From positions 7,991,001 through 8,055,000 of the forward strand of contig JARFJB010001278.1 of NCBI GenBank assembly GCA_036346205.1: a stretch of 64,000 nt of DNA, read 5' to 3'. The notes beneath the pieces were generated by a model. It made no database searches. It was given only the letters and a program-made list of their open reading frames with translations, and was not told the DNA's origin. Positions 12,294-22,798 of the stretch are shown piece after piece; position 1 is the first letter of the stretch, and each line of letters opens with the position of its first letter. The stretch comes from Vesta saturnalis. Its lineage: Eukaryota > Arthropoda > Insecta > Coleoptera > Lampyridae. Made by a program: the position numbers and the translations under genes.

Positions 12294-14728
12294 AGATGAT
12301 TAGATAAGATTAAGACAGGGATTGGAGAGTTTAAACTGGTAATTTCTTTAGAACAGGTTGAGATCAAGTATGATACGTTTACGATGCATTTAATTGATGT
12401 AATTTGGTATACAATTGCAAGAAAGTGGATTTGTTTTGGTTAAAACAGCCTTAATAAAGTTTGTACAATTTGGTTTAATCATAAAAAGCATTGTGCTACA
12501 TAAAAACATGTCAGGAAGGTTAAATAAAGTTATTTCTGTAAGCACGTTTAAGTACTTAGTTTTGTTTCATTAAATTAGTTCATTAAAAGTATTTTGGCAT
12601 TTGGATGTTTTACAGGTGTTTAACACATAGTGTAGAGTTATGTTTATATTAGGGACATATTATAAGTAAGTTAAAATGCAGGAAAAATGTTAAAATTCGA
12701 GAAAAGGGTTACAATACGAACATAATTTAATCATTACTCACAATATAAATGGAAGCGGATGTGCGATAAACAAAGTGGTGGATAATAAACATTAAGAACA
12801 TTGTACAGAACAATTTTACATAAAGATATTTACATACAAATACATTTTTATGTTAGAATTTTGAAGAAATGTGTTAGACAATATGGTTTATTAAAGTGAC
12901 TTAAATTTAGACAATACAAGCAAGGTGAACATTGAATATGATAAAGACAGATTTTACAAGTTATATGGATAACATTTTGGTTAATTTGAACGTTTTTAAA
13001 AGCAAATTATTTGTATATTTAAAATAAAGTTAGGTTAAGTTTCAAATTTAAGGTTTTTTACAAATTTATAGTTTTTTTAGATTAATATAAGCTTAAAATG
13101 GTTTGTTAATGTGATCAATAGGAGGTTTTTCTCATTTCCACACAGTAATTTAACTTGTACAAGTCATTTGAACGTAAATTTTGTGAAATGGGGTTGACTA
13201 TACAAATTTACTATATTAAACAGAATTTTCCTCTAAATTTAAGATTTTGGACATATAATGAATTTTTTCTAATACAAATTTTCGTCCAGATCACAAATAT
13301 GTAGTTAATTTAAGTGTAGATAGTAAGATTTTTTAGATATAAGCAATTTCAATTTAGAATAAGTCAATTCGTAAAATATTTAAGAGAGTTATATCAAGTT
13401 GGGTATCAATTTGTGCAGAATTTAGCACAGATTTCATTTCTGTTTTCAAAATTTAAATCAATAGCTTTATAAAAAAGTTATAGCATAATTTCTAATTTAG
13501 TTAAGTTTTCGAATTTATTCTGACCTATCATAGACTTGGTTACATTATTTGGATAAAAAAAAAAATGAAAAGGTGGTAACTAACAGAAGGGTATATAAAG
13601 AATTGCTTCTGAGCAAGACTCTCTCGCTCTATATATTTTTCCAGTTGTTTGCAAAGTTTAAAAAAGTGTAGTGTTTTTGTGTAACAAGTAAATTATTTAA
13701 TCACAATTATTATCGGAAGAATTTAATACAAGTTTAACGGAGAGACGAGAAGTTCAGAAACAATTGTTTTTAACCTACATTTGTTAAAATAAAGTTAGGT
13801 TACCGATATTTGTCCATGTTCGTAAAGCTCATTACGAATTAAATTTCATAGTTGTTACGATTAATGTTTGACGATTTTAAAAAAGTTCGTTTGTTTAATT
13901 TATTTTGTGGTTACGTTTTCCAAAATAAAATTGTAATCATTTTTTCTTCTAACTGGTATTTTATTCCTGCTGCGATATTTTAATAATCAATATTCCATTC
14001 GGATGCTAAAAAGAAAGTGATAATAATTTAAAGTTTCTACAATCTTAAAACATTACTTAAACCGATAAGTTTGAAAAATCTTAAAACAATTAAATAAATA
14101 TCATTATCGATAAATTTTGTGGATGAGTGAAACTTTTAAGCATATAATAAAAACGTTTACCACAACAAAGCAACCATCAATCCGAGGGCCAGTGTGAAAT
14201 TATTGGACGTATTGTAGCAGCGAACTTGGTGGATCAACAACTTCGATCATTAATTGGAAGGAGCTTACATGAATAATTGGAACCAGCTGTATGAAAACAT
14301 CCGTTTGCAGATAGGACAATGCACATGTGAGTCAATTTTTAATCATAACCCTGTTAATTGTATCTTTATTTGTGTGATTTCCTGCACTTATTATTTTTAT
14401 GTATAGGTGTAAATGTTTATGCAATAGTTGTGTAAACACCTGCAAAACAAGTAGAAATTTAGTTTTATTTCCAAATTTTAATTTCAATTATCCAATTAAA
14501 ATCACAATTTTAAGTAGTCATTATTTAGCAAATCTGACATTTTGATACTTGAGTTCATTGAATTCATAACGCATGCGTTATGGTACAAATTTTAGTAAGG
14601 TACATTTAACATATAGGACTTTTGATATAACGTGGAATTCATATAATATTGAACCAGTTAATTATTCCCTTAAAATCAGAACTCTATCCCCAAAAGAGAT
14701 TTGAGCTAGTCCGGTGCACAAATAGAAT

Positions 14729-14730
<2 letters not shown>
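12292..14730. other. AT-rich DNA, no gene recognised
   Basis: No open frame over 60 codons and no recognised repeat. A TATA-like motif at 13592 and scattered AATAAA hexamers are the only transcription-like signals. The GC-richer patch at 14170-14340 was examined for coding content; none could be supported. Confidence 0.45.
13592..13600 (+). promoter_or_regulatory. Possible TATA box
   Basis: TATATAAAG followed about 30 bp downstream by AGACTCTCTCGCTC. The spacing suits an RNA polymerase II core promoter such as one inside a retrotransposon LTR, but no reading frame or paired LTR was found downstream. Confidence 0.2.

Positions 14731-14765
<35 letters not shown>
14731..14765. repeat. (AT)n microsatellite
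   Basis: Short pure TA tract. Confidence 0.9.
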
Positions 14766-14769
<4 letters not shown>

Positions 14770-15598
14770 TATTTACAAATATTAACGGTTGAAAGTTCCG
14801 CTGCAACTAGTGTGGTACTTGAATTTCATGATACCATCATGTTCAAGATGAAAATCACATACATTTTGTTTATAGACTTGTGGATTACTTCTTATTAATA
14901 CTACATTACTTTCGGTTAGTACTCAAAAGTTTACAAACTTGCTTCACGTTTTCATCTCAAAACAACCGCCACTAGTGTAAACTATTCAAAGCCCACGTTG
15001 CTTTAGATTTCCAAGCTAAATAAAAAAACACATTTTTTCTGAAGAAACTCCAGTCTAAAATGGGTTTTGAAATTTAGCTTATGACCAATTTTAACCCTAC
15101 ACAATCCCATATTTTTAATGGTAACTGAGCTTCAAGACGCTTAATCTTGTTTTAAAATACATGTCTTACATTGGAATTCATCAAACGTATTTACGCTGTT
15201 AACTTCTCAGTTATAAATAATAAGCTTCTGGATGGCGAGAAGGTGATTACTTAAGCGAATAAAAGGTAATACACAAATTAAAAGAATCTATTACAAAGTC
15301 TAGAAACTAAGACACTAATGAATGCGCTATTTGGCCATTAGTGGTGCAAGAGTGAAAGAGTACTTGTGGAGTATACAAGCAAAATCTAAAAAATGATATG
15401 CATAATTCCAATTATGAAAGAAACAGAAAATCTTAAAACGAAAACCATGGAATAAGAAGCAGCATCGTAATTATAAGTCACATATGCAAAACATATATTC
15501 CTAAACACACTAACATTAAAGGCTGTTAATATGCTATTATTTCTTGATTAAATGAAATCACTAGATTTATCCGTTTACAATTATTTTTAAAAGTTTTT
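14766..15598. other. AT-rich DNA, nothing recognised
   Basis: No open frame, inverted repeat or tRNA-like structure seen. Confidence 0.5.
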
Positions 15599-15600
15599 AT

Positions 15601-15708
15601 GAATGAGACGAATGGGGCAAACGAGGCGAAAGAGACGAACGAGGCAAACGAGGCGAACGAGACGAATCGGGCAAATGAAGCGAATGTGGTGAAAAAAGCG
15701 AGTAATGG
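15601..15708. repeat. 9-bp minisatellite, about 12 units
   Basis: Degenerate head-to-tail units such as GAACGAGGC, AAACGAGGC and GAACGAGAC. The period is a multiple of three, so it would encode a tripeptide repeat if translated, but no start or flanking frame exists. A related, more decayed tract lies at 33545-33790. Confidence 0.75.
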
Positions 15709-16416
15709 AAACGTACGATCTGCACTATAATAACCGATAATGAAATTACAGTGTAAAAATCTTGTTAAAAAGAGATTAAACTTTCCACTAACTCTCGTAT
15801 CCTCACGTTCGTGGCAAAAGTTCTTATTTGATATGAAATACAGATTAAATCAAACCAATAAAAAAGTGACATATTTTTCGTTTATTTAAAACAACATTTT
15901 AACTTTCCAATAATTCTCGTATACAGGTGTATAAGTAGCGGTGACTATGTTGCTAAACTTGGGGTATTTACCCGTAGATATAGATCGAGATCCTTTCTTC
16001 GCCTATTTTATAAGCAGTAAGCAGTAAATAAACGTAATAAGGCAAGAACATATATTTATTGTTTGTTCCAAAAAATAACTTTCCAATTATTCTCTTACGC
16101 ACAAAATAGGGGCGAATTGGGTGCTTAGTTTAGGGTGTTTAGCCGTTGTTACAGATCATGATTTTTATCTTTGTATATTTGATATGAAATAAATAAAACC
16201 AGTAATAAGGTTACATATTTTTCGTTTGTTTTAAAACAATATTTTAACTTTTCAATTAATGAATATTAGCCAACTTGATTTGGTATGTGTGAATCCTTGC
16301 GATATTGCAGGCTCACATTCCATTAATATACGTAATTTGATTGTAAACTCATTATATTTAGAATTTACATCAGTTCTACATACATAAAGACAAAATTTGC
16401 ATCGATTGGGGTTTGA

Positions 16417-16490
16417 ATCTCGATAGCGCAGTAGGTTAGCGTGGTAATCTAGCAAAGTACAGGTCGTAGGTTCAAATCCTACTCGAGGTA
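16417..16490 (+). tRNA. tRNA-like gene, anticodon AGC by position, elongator-Met-like body
   Basis: A full cloverleaf can be drawn: 7-bp acceptor (16417-16423 with 16483-16489, one G-U pair), D-stem GCGC/GCGT, anticodon stem 16444-16448 with 16456-16460 (one A-G mismatch), loop CTAGCAA giving AGC at 16451-16453, T-stem GTAGG/CCTAC with loop TTCAAAT, and A as discriminator. The polymerase III A box (TAGCGCAGTAGG) and B box (GGTTCAAATCC) match consensus. The body resembles eukaryotic elongator tRNA-Met (CTCG, TAGCGCAGTAGGT, AGGTCGT) rather than tRNA-Ala, and the G3-U70 pair required for Ala charging is absent. It may be a tRNA pseudogene or part of a tRNA-derived repeat. Confidence 0.5.
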
Positions 16491-16493
16491 AAC

Positions 16494-16498
16494 TTTTT
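16494..16498 (+). terminator. Oligo-T polymerase III terminator
   Basis: TTTTT lies three bases after the discriminator of the tRNA-like sequence, the expected place for polymerase III termination. Confidence 0.4.
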
Positions 16499-17128
16499 AT
16501 TTATGTATTTAGTAAAATTAATAATAATTTTTAACTTTCCAATTATTTACGAATCCACATGCATAAACAGAGGTGCTTAATTTGGGGTATTTAGCTGTAG
16601 ATATAAACCAAGATTCTTTTCTACGTCTATTCTATAGGCAGTAAGCAGTAAACAAAAGTAATAAGACTAGAACAAACATGTTTTGTTTGTTCTAAAAAAA
16701 TGTTAAAATTTCCATTTATTCTCTTATGCACGTGTATAAACGGGAGTGACTAATACTAAGTATCTTAGTTACTACGGGGTGTTTAGACAATATTCTTTCC
16801 TACAAGGAGTAAATAAAAGCAATAAAAAAGGGACCATATTTTTCTTTTGTTCTAAAAAGGATTTTTAACCTTCCAATTGCTCTCGCATATAAACGAGGGT
16901 GACTACATATATTCAATTTATATTTTAATTTAATTTGGGGTGTTTGGGCGTCGATATAGTTCAAGATTTTTTCATCGCCTGTTCTATAAGATATAAAAAG
17001 TAAATAATAACAACGAAATGCACATAGTTTCGTTTTTCTAAAAACGAATTCAACTTTCCAATTTTTCTCGTATGCACGTGTATAAATCGGGGCCACTGAG
17101 ATGCTGAGTGTGGCGTGTTATAGATATA

Positions 17129-17136
17129 GATCAGGA
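17129..17136 (+). repeat. Left target-site duplication of hAT insertion (GATCAGGA)
   Basis: An identical 8-mer lies at 31286-31293, directly outside the opposite terminus. Eight base pairs is the characteristic hAT duplication. In the satellite consensus this octamer occurs once. Confidence 0.85.
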
Positions 17137-17149
17137 CAGTGGCGCCGAT

Positions 17150-18097
17150 AACGGGTCCGCAGGGCACGCTACACAGGAGGGTCCCGGCATTTTAAAACCA
17201 ACTTTAACGCTAGTATTTCAAAAAGCATTTTAATGATATATACTGTAATGTCATTTACGACGTATGATATTAAATAAGAATAAGACTTGAAATTAAAACT
17301 AAATTAATTAAAACACTGTTATTATTAAATGGATATTTATCGTTAACGTGTGGAAGTCATCATCAGAAGCTTAAATAAATACTTTGGTTTTAAAAATAAT
17401 TTCCTCTCATTTATTGTAAATCTAAAATAAAACTTCAATTAATGTCAAACCACACGTATATGTGGTATTGGCCATTTTCAATAAATGATTCTTTTTTACT
17501 AATGTTGTTGAAAAGAGAAGACATGAACAACAAAACTATGCATTTGTATTCGAAAGGGTTGAGTCACTGCTTTGTTTGAGTACCATGATGAACATTACAG
17601 CGGTAGGGGTGGGCTTGTGTCCACAACCTCTGTGCACTTGTAATGTACGCGCGCACAGCGTACTCTACATCAGGCGATAATATAGCCCCCACTTTGACCT
17701 CCGAGGATGACGTCAGTAGGCCGATTGCCACACGGAAATTATTGGGATACCGACAGACTTCCTTGTTGTTAAAAAAATGTTAACGACAAAAAACTAAAAG
17801 TCTGGTCTCAAAAGATCTGATTTTATATTTTTTAAAAATAACAATCCAAACAAAAAACTTGATGTCTTATAAGGCAGATTTCGGTTTGTTTTGTAACATA
17901 AAAATATCGCAACTGTTTCTTTTTTCAACTACTTGACTTACCGGGGCTTGTGTAAAAAATAAACATAACAATTTCTTACTTTGTTAATGGGAATTTTCGG
18001 AGTAGATACATGGTAAACTATCCATGTATTTTTTTAATAAACACATATATAACTGCAATTGCAGTAAATGTAACCAACAATTAGATTTTTATTGCAA
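17150..18097 (+). other. hAT 5' region, noncoding
   Basis: No protein frame. A GC-richer patch at 17590-17760 holds an inverted motif (CACAACCTCTGTGCACTTG) and GATGACGTCAG, a CRE-like palindrome. It could be the subterminal or promoter region of the hAT element, but nothing in the sequence proves this. Confidence 0.35.
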
Positions 18098-18576
18098 CGC
18101 TTTAAATTTTCGCTACGATATTAAATTTTTTTGACGCTCACAATTTTTTTGTAATTATACAGTGCAATATTTTGTATAATTAAATAAAGTAGTACTATGA
18201 CAGGTGTTTCGAGAATCCGATACATGGCATTTGCGAACCATATTCCGACAGATATTAATAGAATTTGTTGGTGCAGCCTAAATCTCCACGATTTCTGTAT
18301 GCTACTGCATGCTTTTCATTACAGTTCTAGGCCCACTGACGTCACGTCTCCCACTCCTATATTCCCACCATATCAGCCGGCGCGGCTGCCCTCCTCTACT
18401 ACTTGATCCCACCAACATGCCATCAGTCGGTCAGTCGTTTGGCAGGCACCCATTGTGTCAGGTGCTTTGTTGCTTGTATCTTTGCCATTTTGTTGTCATA
18501 TGTATAATGAGTTCGAATGTAAAATGGTAAAAGCGTATATTTTATTGGTTTTCTGTGGAAAAAAAGGCGTGTATAT

Positions 18577-19883
18577 TTGAGCGGTTCTAAGAAACGTAAG
18601 TTACAACAGCAGAAGTTGGATGGGGCCCGAAAATTCAAGAAACCTACCACTACCAATGTAAGTGAAACTGCAATTCACACTGAACCTGATAATAATCAAC
18701 CTGGCACAAATACTACCGCAAGCACTTTTCACTTACGTGAATTTCAAGAAAACAGTGCTAATTTCTTATTATGCGGAAGCATGTTTACAAGCTTCTTTGA
18801 AATTAAAATGTTTTGATACTAACATAGGTAACTTTCAAGGGCCTTTAAACATAGAGACAAAGAAGCTAATATTGGCATCTAAACAATGCCAACCAAAAGG
18901 ACCGTTCCCTAAAGATTTAATTAGTAAACGATCTTTTAGTACTGAATACTACTTATTTAAAAATGAAACTAGACAAAAAGTCGACAGATTATGGTTACGC
19001 TATTCACCAACTTTAAATGGTGTTTATTGTCAGCCCTGTTGGCTCTTTAGTGAGTGTCCTGAAAGTCGTAATTGGCGTGATGGGAAAATTTGTGATTGGC
19101 AGGGCTTGAGTAAGCAAATTAAAAAACATGAGAGTAGCGCAGCACATCTTCAAGCTTATTACGTATACGCTTCTTGGACAAAAATAAAACCATTGCTGAT
19201 CAAATTTCTGATGAGAGGAGAAAATAGAAAGATGTTTTCGTTAGAATTGTAGATGTTGTGTGTACATTGGTTATATGCTCTTTACCGTTTCGCGCCCACA
19301 GGGAAGATATCAGTAAAATAATAGGACAACCCCAGAGTGACAATTTTCTTCATAGATCTATTATCTCGATATGGAACTGGAACTGAGATTTCATGGTCTA
19401 CAAACTATTTCCCAGCACTTTTCTTTTTTGACACCACAAAATTTAAGTAATTTGTCAAATAAAGATATCAGGGAAAAGGCAAGAGCACTTGTAAAGAAAT
19501 ATCCTTCTGACATATCTGACAACTTAGAATACCAGGTTATTTCTTTTAAATCTCTACTGCCTAAGGAAGTCACACAGAAAAGCGTCAAAGAAATTGCAAT
19601 TTTATTGATTGATGAAAATGCTTGCCTTTCATCGTGCCTCCCAGACCTCATCTCTGCACTTCACCTGTATTTGACACTACCTGTCACCGCAGCGATAGCT
19701 GAGCGAAACTTCTCAACACTAAAGGTGATAAACTCATATTTGAGAAGCTCTACGTCACAAATACGCCTTAGTGATCTAGCAGTTTTAAGTATAGAAAATG
19801 AAGAAACTTGCAAGATAGACAAATATCAAGTAGTGGACAAATTTCTTTTGTTAAAAAAGAGAAGATTGGGTGGAACAATTTAA
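18577..19883 (+). pseudogene. hAT transposase relic (TTF zinc finger and hATC domains), copy 1
   Basis: Transposase of the TTF-type/ZMYM1-like hAT group. The first visible codon is TTG (in place of ATG) before SGSKKRKLQQQK. After a frameshift near 18800 comes a TTF-type zinc finger (GVYCQPCWLF, then KQIKKHESSAAH), then SWTKNKTIADQISDERRKWKD-like sequence recovered across an A-run frameshift near 19185. Next is HREDISKIIGQPQSDNF, joined directly to ELELRFHGLQTI. The DUF4371 and RNase H core is therefore deleted. The C-terminal hATC dimerisation domain is well preserved (LPVTAAIAERNFSTLKVINSYLRS split by no stop, ending in GGTI). It cannot be functional: the catalytic core is missing. Confidence 0.85.
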
Positions 19884-20012
19884 AACCTTTATAAGTATTA
19901 AACAAGCTTCTCATAGATATGATTAAAAGTTTTCAAACAAAAATAAATAACAATCAATAAGGAATTTGTGCGTGTTTATATCTGTTGTTGAGTGTGTATA
20001 ACGTAATAGGTA

Positions 20013-20108
20013 GGCAGCAAAGTTAACCGGTATATCACCACGAACAGGTTAACATGTCGTTGTTCAACCTGTTCGTGATGGTATACCGGTTAACCCTTTG
20101 TTGCCTAT
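20013..20108. repeat. 96-bp hairpin, arms about 43 bp
   Basis: The left arm contains AACCGGTATATCACCACG and the right arm its complement CGTGATGGTATACCGGTT, with a loop near ATGTCGTTG. It recurs in decayed form in the second duplication copy at about 26560-26640. Probably a small MITE or a recombination palindrome in the hAT 3' flank. Confidence 0.6.
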
Positions 20109-20212
20109 ACAGGGTGGGTGTCTACTGCGTAGACGGATTGCTCCTTAAATCCAATTTTGATATGGAAATACACGATCATTGAACCTACATTCTAAAAATA
20201 TTTAGGTATATA

Positions 20213-20271
20213 CAGGGTGATTGACAAAAATATGCCAACCCAAACCTGTGTTTTTTCAATAGAACACCCTG
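20213..20271. mobile_element. Miniature element with CAGGGTG/CACCCTG ends
   Basis: A 59-bp segment begins CAGGGTGATTG after TA and ends GAACACCCTG before TA. Present also in copy 2 (about 26740-26797). Ends match the motif of Tc1/mariner-type MITEs elsewhere in the window. Its short length makes an extreme deletion derivative more likely than an active MITE. Confidence 0.4.
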
Positions 20272-20369
20272 TATATATTCGCATTTTTGGATTTACTGTT
20301 ACATTTAGAATAAAAGTATACAAATTTGTATCTGTATCACTAACCGTTCTGCAGATATCGTCATTTTAA

Positions 20370-20456
20370 CCCTTAATATCCAAGCGTTACATATAAGTAA
20401 CGCAAAAATGACGAAATCTTTTGTGCAGTTGCATTCGAACTTTTGCTTTTATATCA
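20370..20456 (+). mobile_element. Truncated piggyBac left end
   Basis: Preceded by TTAA at 20366-20369. The 87 bp match the left end of the full piggyBac at 26891-26974, including the CCCTTAATAT terminus and the GCGTTACATATAAGTAACGC palindrome. The rest of the element is missing, which places the duplication breakpoint inside piggyBac. Confidence 0.8.
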
Positions 20457-20820
20457 TCTGGTGGTTTTTCTGTGTTTCCCATAGAGCGATGATTAGAACA
20501 ATAGCAGCATAGACTTGGCAGTACGTCATAGGACATCACTAACATAACACCAGTCACCATCGTAATTTCCGAATAGTCGGTAAGTTTAACTTTCTTAGAA
20601 GTTTTTTTTTTCAGGAATTTTTAATCTTTCGTTCGTGCATTGGGCTATTACCATGAACAGACTGTTTGGGAATAATTTCAAGAAGACGTCCAACTCTGTA
20701 GATTGATTGTTTATTGACTGCAAATGTATTTTTGTAGACTCAACATAAAGAACTTTCAATCTTGGGCTGTATTCTTACGGAGGCGACGACCATATTACGG
20801 TATCTGACGAAGTAGAACTT

Positions 20821-20930
20821 GAGGACACGTTATTACTTGTAACAATGGAAGTTAAGGACACATCATTACTTGTAACAGTGGAAATTGAGGGCACGTCATT
20901 ACTTGTAGCAGTGGAAGTTGAGGGCATGTC
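20821..20930 (-). repeat. 33-bp tandem repeat, Ser/Thr-rich if translated
   Basis: Three complete units and a partial one, e.g. GAGGACACGTTATTACTTG. On the minus strand a 60-codon frame (20957-20775, GTG start) repeats an 11-residue unit with TSNDV. No ATG, domain or neighbour supports a real gene, though similar Ser/Thr linkers occur at transposase N-termini. Confidence 0.6.
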
Positions 20931-20979
20931 TAATATATTATCCTGATTTTCATTCACATCTCTGTGAGTTTTTGAACAT

Positions 20980-22380
20980 ATTTTAGACTCAGCGGTTTTA
21001 ATTAATAATGGATAAAGACATGAATCTAACCAGTAAATTTTTGTAACGTGTACAAAAAAAAAGGCGCGTAAATAACGTTTGGGATTGCTGTGGGTGTTCT
21101 ACGAAGAATTACGGCTCTTTAAATCTATACCAGATGTGGTTGTTAAAACTCGTAGAATTGTAGAGAGATCTTAAACCGAAAATACCGCCCTTTGTCGTGA
21201 ACTCAACAGGTAAACATTTTGCAATGACAATCAATTATAGAAACTAATAAAATAACAATTTTAACTGGATCTAATCAACATTCCAAAGCAAAAAAGCAAA
21301 TAAATAAACAAATAAACAATAACTATCTATAAGTTTTGATCGAAATTGAATGAAATACGGTTTGTTTTTGCAAATAAATAAAACGCATTTTAGTAGTTAA
21401 ATGAAAGAAAGGTCAAGTCGTTAGGGAAAACTCAGTTTCTATAAAAATTTAAATCCCACAGTAAATGAAATTAAGTCAATAAATAAAGCAATTCAGTTTT
21501 AATAGCAAATTAAACATACTAAATTGAATGATCCTCATAGTTTTAATTTAAATAATTAGTATCCTCACTTCTTTGCAATATTCATTTAAATAAGAAATGT
21601 AGTTATTTAAGGAAAATTTAGTTTTACTAAAAGTCCACATTATCGATTGAAGTACAATACCGTCTTTTATTCTCAAATAATAAAACAAGAAACCAGGTAA
21701 AGGCAAAGGAAAGCAGGTAGGCGCGTCACCAGCAATTGTAAATTGAAAATCTTAATAATAATATTTAAAATAGTAAATTGCATATTACATGAATCGAGTA
21801 AACGGAATAGAGTTGCATAGTTTCAAGTTAAATAATTAACATCTTCACCTCCTTTGCAATATTCGTTTAATAAATAAGAAATTTAAAGAAGTTACTCTAA
21901 AAGTTTACTTTTTTCGATTGAATTCCAATACCTTCAATTTACTTTCAAAACAATAAAACAAGAAAGCAGGTAAATTGTAAATTTGTTTTGTAATAAAAAT
22001 TTAAACATAAAAGCTTATTGTACTTGTAAGTTAAATAAGTAGCTTTATTTCGGTGCTTTCAGTTAAATACATGTTAATAAATGTTAAATGACAACTTCTA
22101 AATCAATCAAATAAGGGTAAGCGTTTGAACAGGTTTTTATACCCAGCGGTTTGAATTAATAATAAACGAAGATAATGATAATCTAACCAGTAAAAGGCTC
22201 TTTAGTTGAAATAGGCGCGAAATAACATTTAGGATCGCTACAGTATGTACGAAAAAGACGGCTCTATTAAACCCATGTGATTGTTAAAACTTTAACTTAA
22301 AAAAAAGTATAAAGAAAAAGTAAACCTTTTTCTAAGGAGTGGACCGAACAGGTATACATTGTTGCAATAACGATGAATTC
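20980..22380. repeat. Degenerate tandem or dispersed internal repeats
   Basis: Two internal direct-repeat pairs are visible. One is 20985-21160 versus 22143-22290 (shared GATAATCTAACCAGTAAA-like block and ACGGCTCT). The other is 21500-21740 versus 21800-21990 (shared CTTTGCAATATTC and CAATAAAACAAGAAA blocks). There is no coding content. This may be the body of an unrecognised element or a decayed minisatellite within the hAT composite. Confidence 0.5.
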
Positions 22381-22481
22381 ATAGAGAACTAATAAAATAT
22401 TTAATTAAGTAACACGGCTCTCGACAATAAAACTGATTTGATAAATAAATATTAAATGACATTGAAATAACTATAACTCGA

Positions 22482-22560
22482 AAAGCTACAAAAAAAATAA
22501 AAAAATAAAAAAATAAATAAATAAAAAAAAATAAAAATAAATAAATAAATAATAATTGAA
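22482..22560. repeat. (AAAT)n-like simple repeat
   Basis: Runs of AAAATAAATAAATA units. The Phe/Tyr-rich minus-strand frame across it is an artefact. Confidence 0.85.
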
Positions 22561-22798
22561 TCATTTGGTCGCTAATAAATACCAGCAAGTCCGGTGAGGG
22601 GCGCGGAACCAGGAATCGCGTATAGAGCAGTATGGTTGAAACGCGTGATGTGATCGAAGGGCAGGTACGAAAGAAAAAAAAAAAAAAGTATATGTATATT
22701 TTGAGATTCATACAGTAAGTATACGATCTATTATTTATATCTAGCTTTTATGTCGTGACAGTAGACATAACTGTCCGGTAGTAGGACGATACCGTTAG

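Larger units (their letters stand above)
15779..17128. repeat. Degenerate satellite array, unit about 160-185 bp
   Basis: At least seven monomers can be aligned by a shared start (AACTTTCCAATTATTCTCG-like) at 15779, 15901, 16077, 16246, 16533, about 16706, 16867 and 17052. Shared internal blocks are GTGTATAA, GGGGTGTTTAG, TAGATCAAGATTCTTT and GCAGTAAATAAA. The final monomer is cut at GATCAGGA by the hAT insertion and resumes at 31286. One interval (16246-16533) is lengthened by a 270-bp segment that holds a tRNA-like sequence. Confidence 0.8.
18098..20457 (+). repeat. Segmental duplication, copy 1 (pairs with 24790-26974)
   Basis: Direct repeat of about 2.3 kb that holds the hAT transposase relic, its 3' flank, a GTTAACC hairpin, a small ACAGGGTG MITE and the first 87 bp of a piggyBac. 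Copy 1 stops inside the piggyBac left end, whereas copy 2 continues into the complete piggyBac. Confidence 0.85.

Noticed and set aside
13017..13804. LTR retrotransposon bounded by TAAAATAAAGTTAGGTTA repeats
   Set aside because: The shared word is only about 18 bp, there is no primer-binding site, polypurine tract or gag-pol frame, and no TG...CA ends.
15601..17128. CRISPR array
   Set aside because: The repeats are contiguous satellite monomers without uniform short spacers, and the sequence is eukaryotic.
20775..20957. Ser/Thr-rich 60-codon frame as a secreted or mucin-like peptide gene
   Set aside because: It is a 33-bp repeat with a GTG start and no ATG, signal peptide or neighbouring exon.
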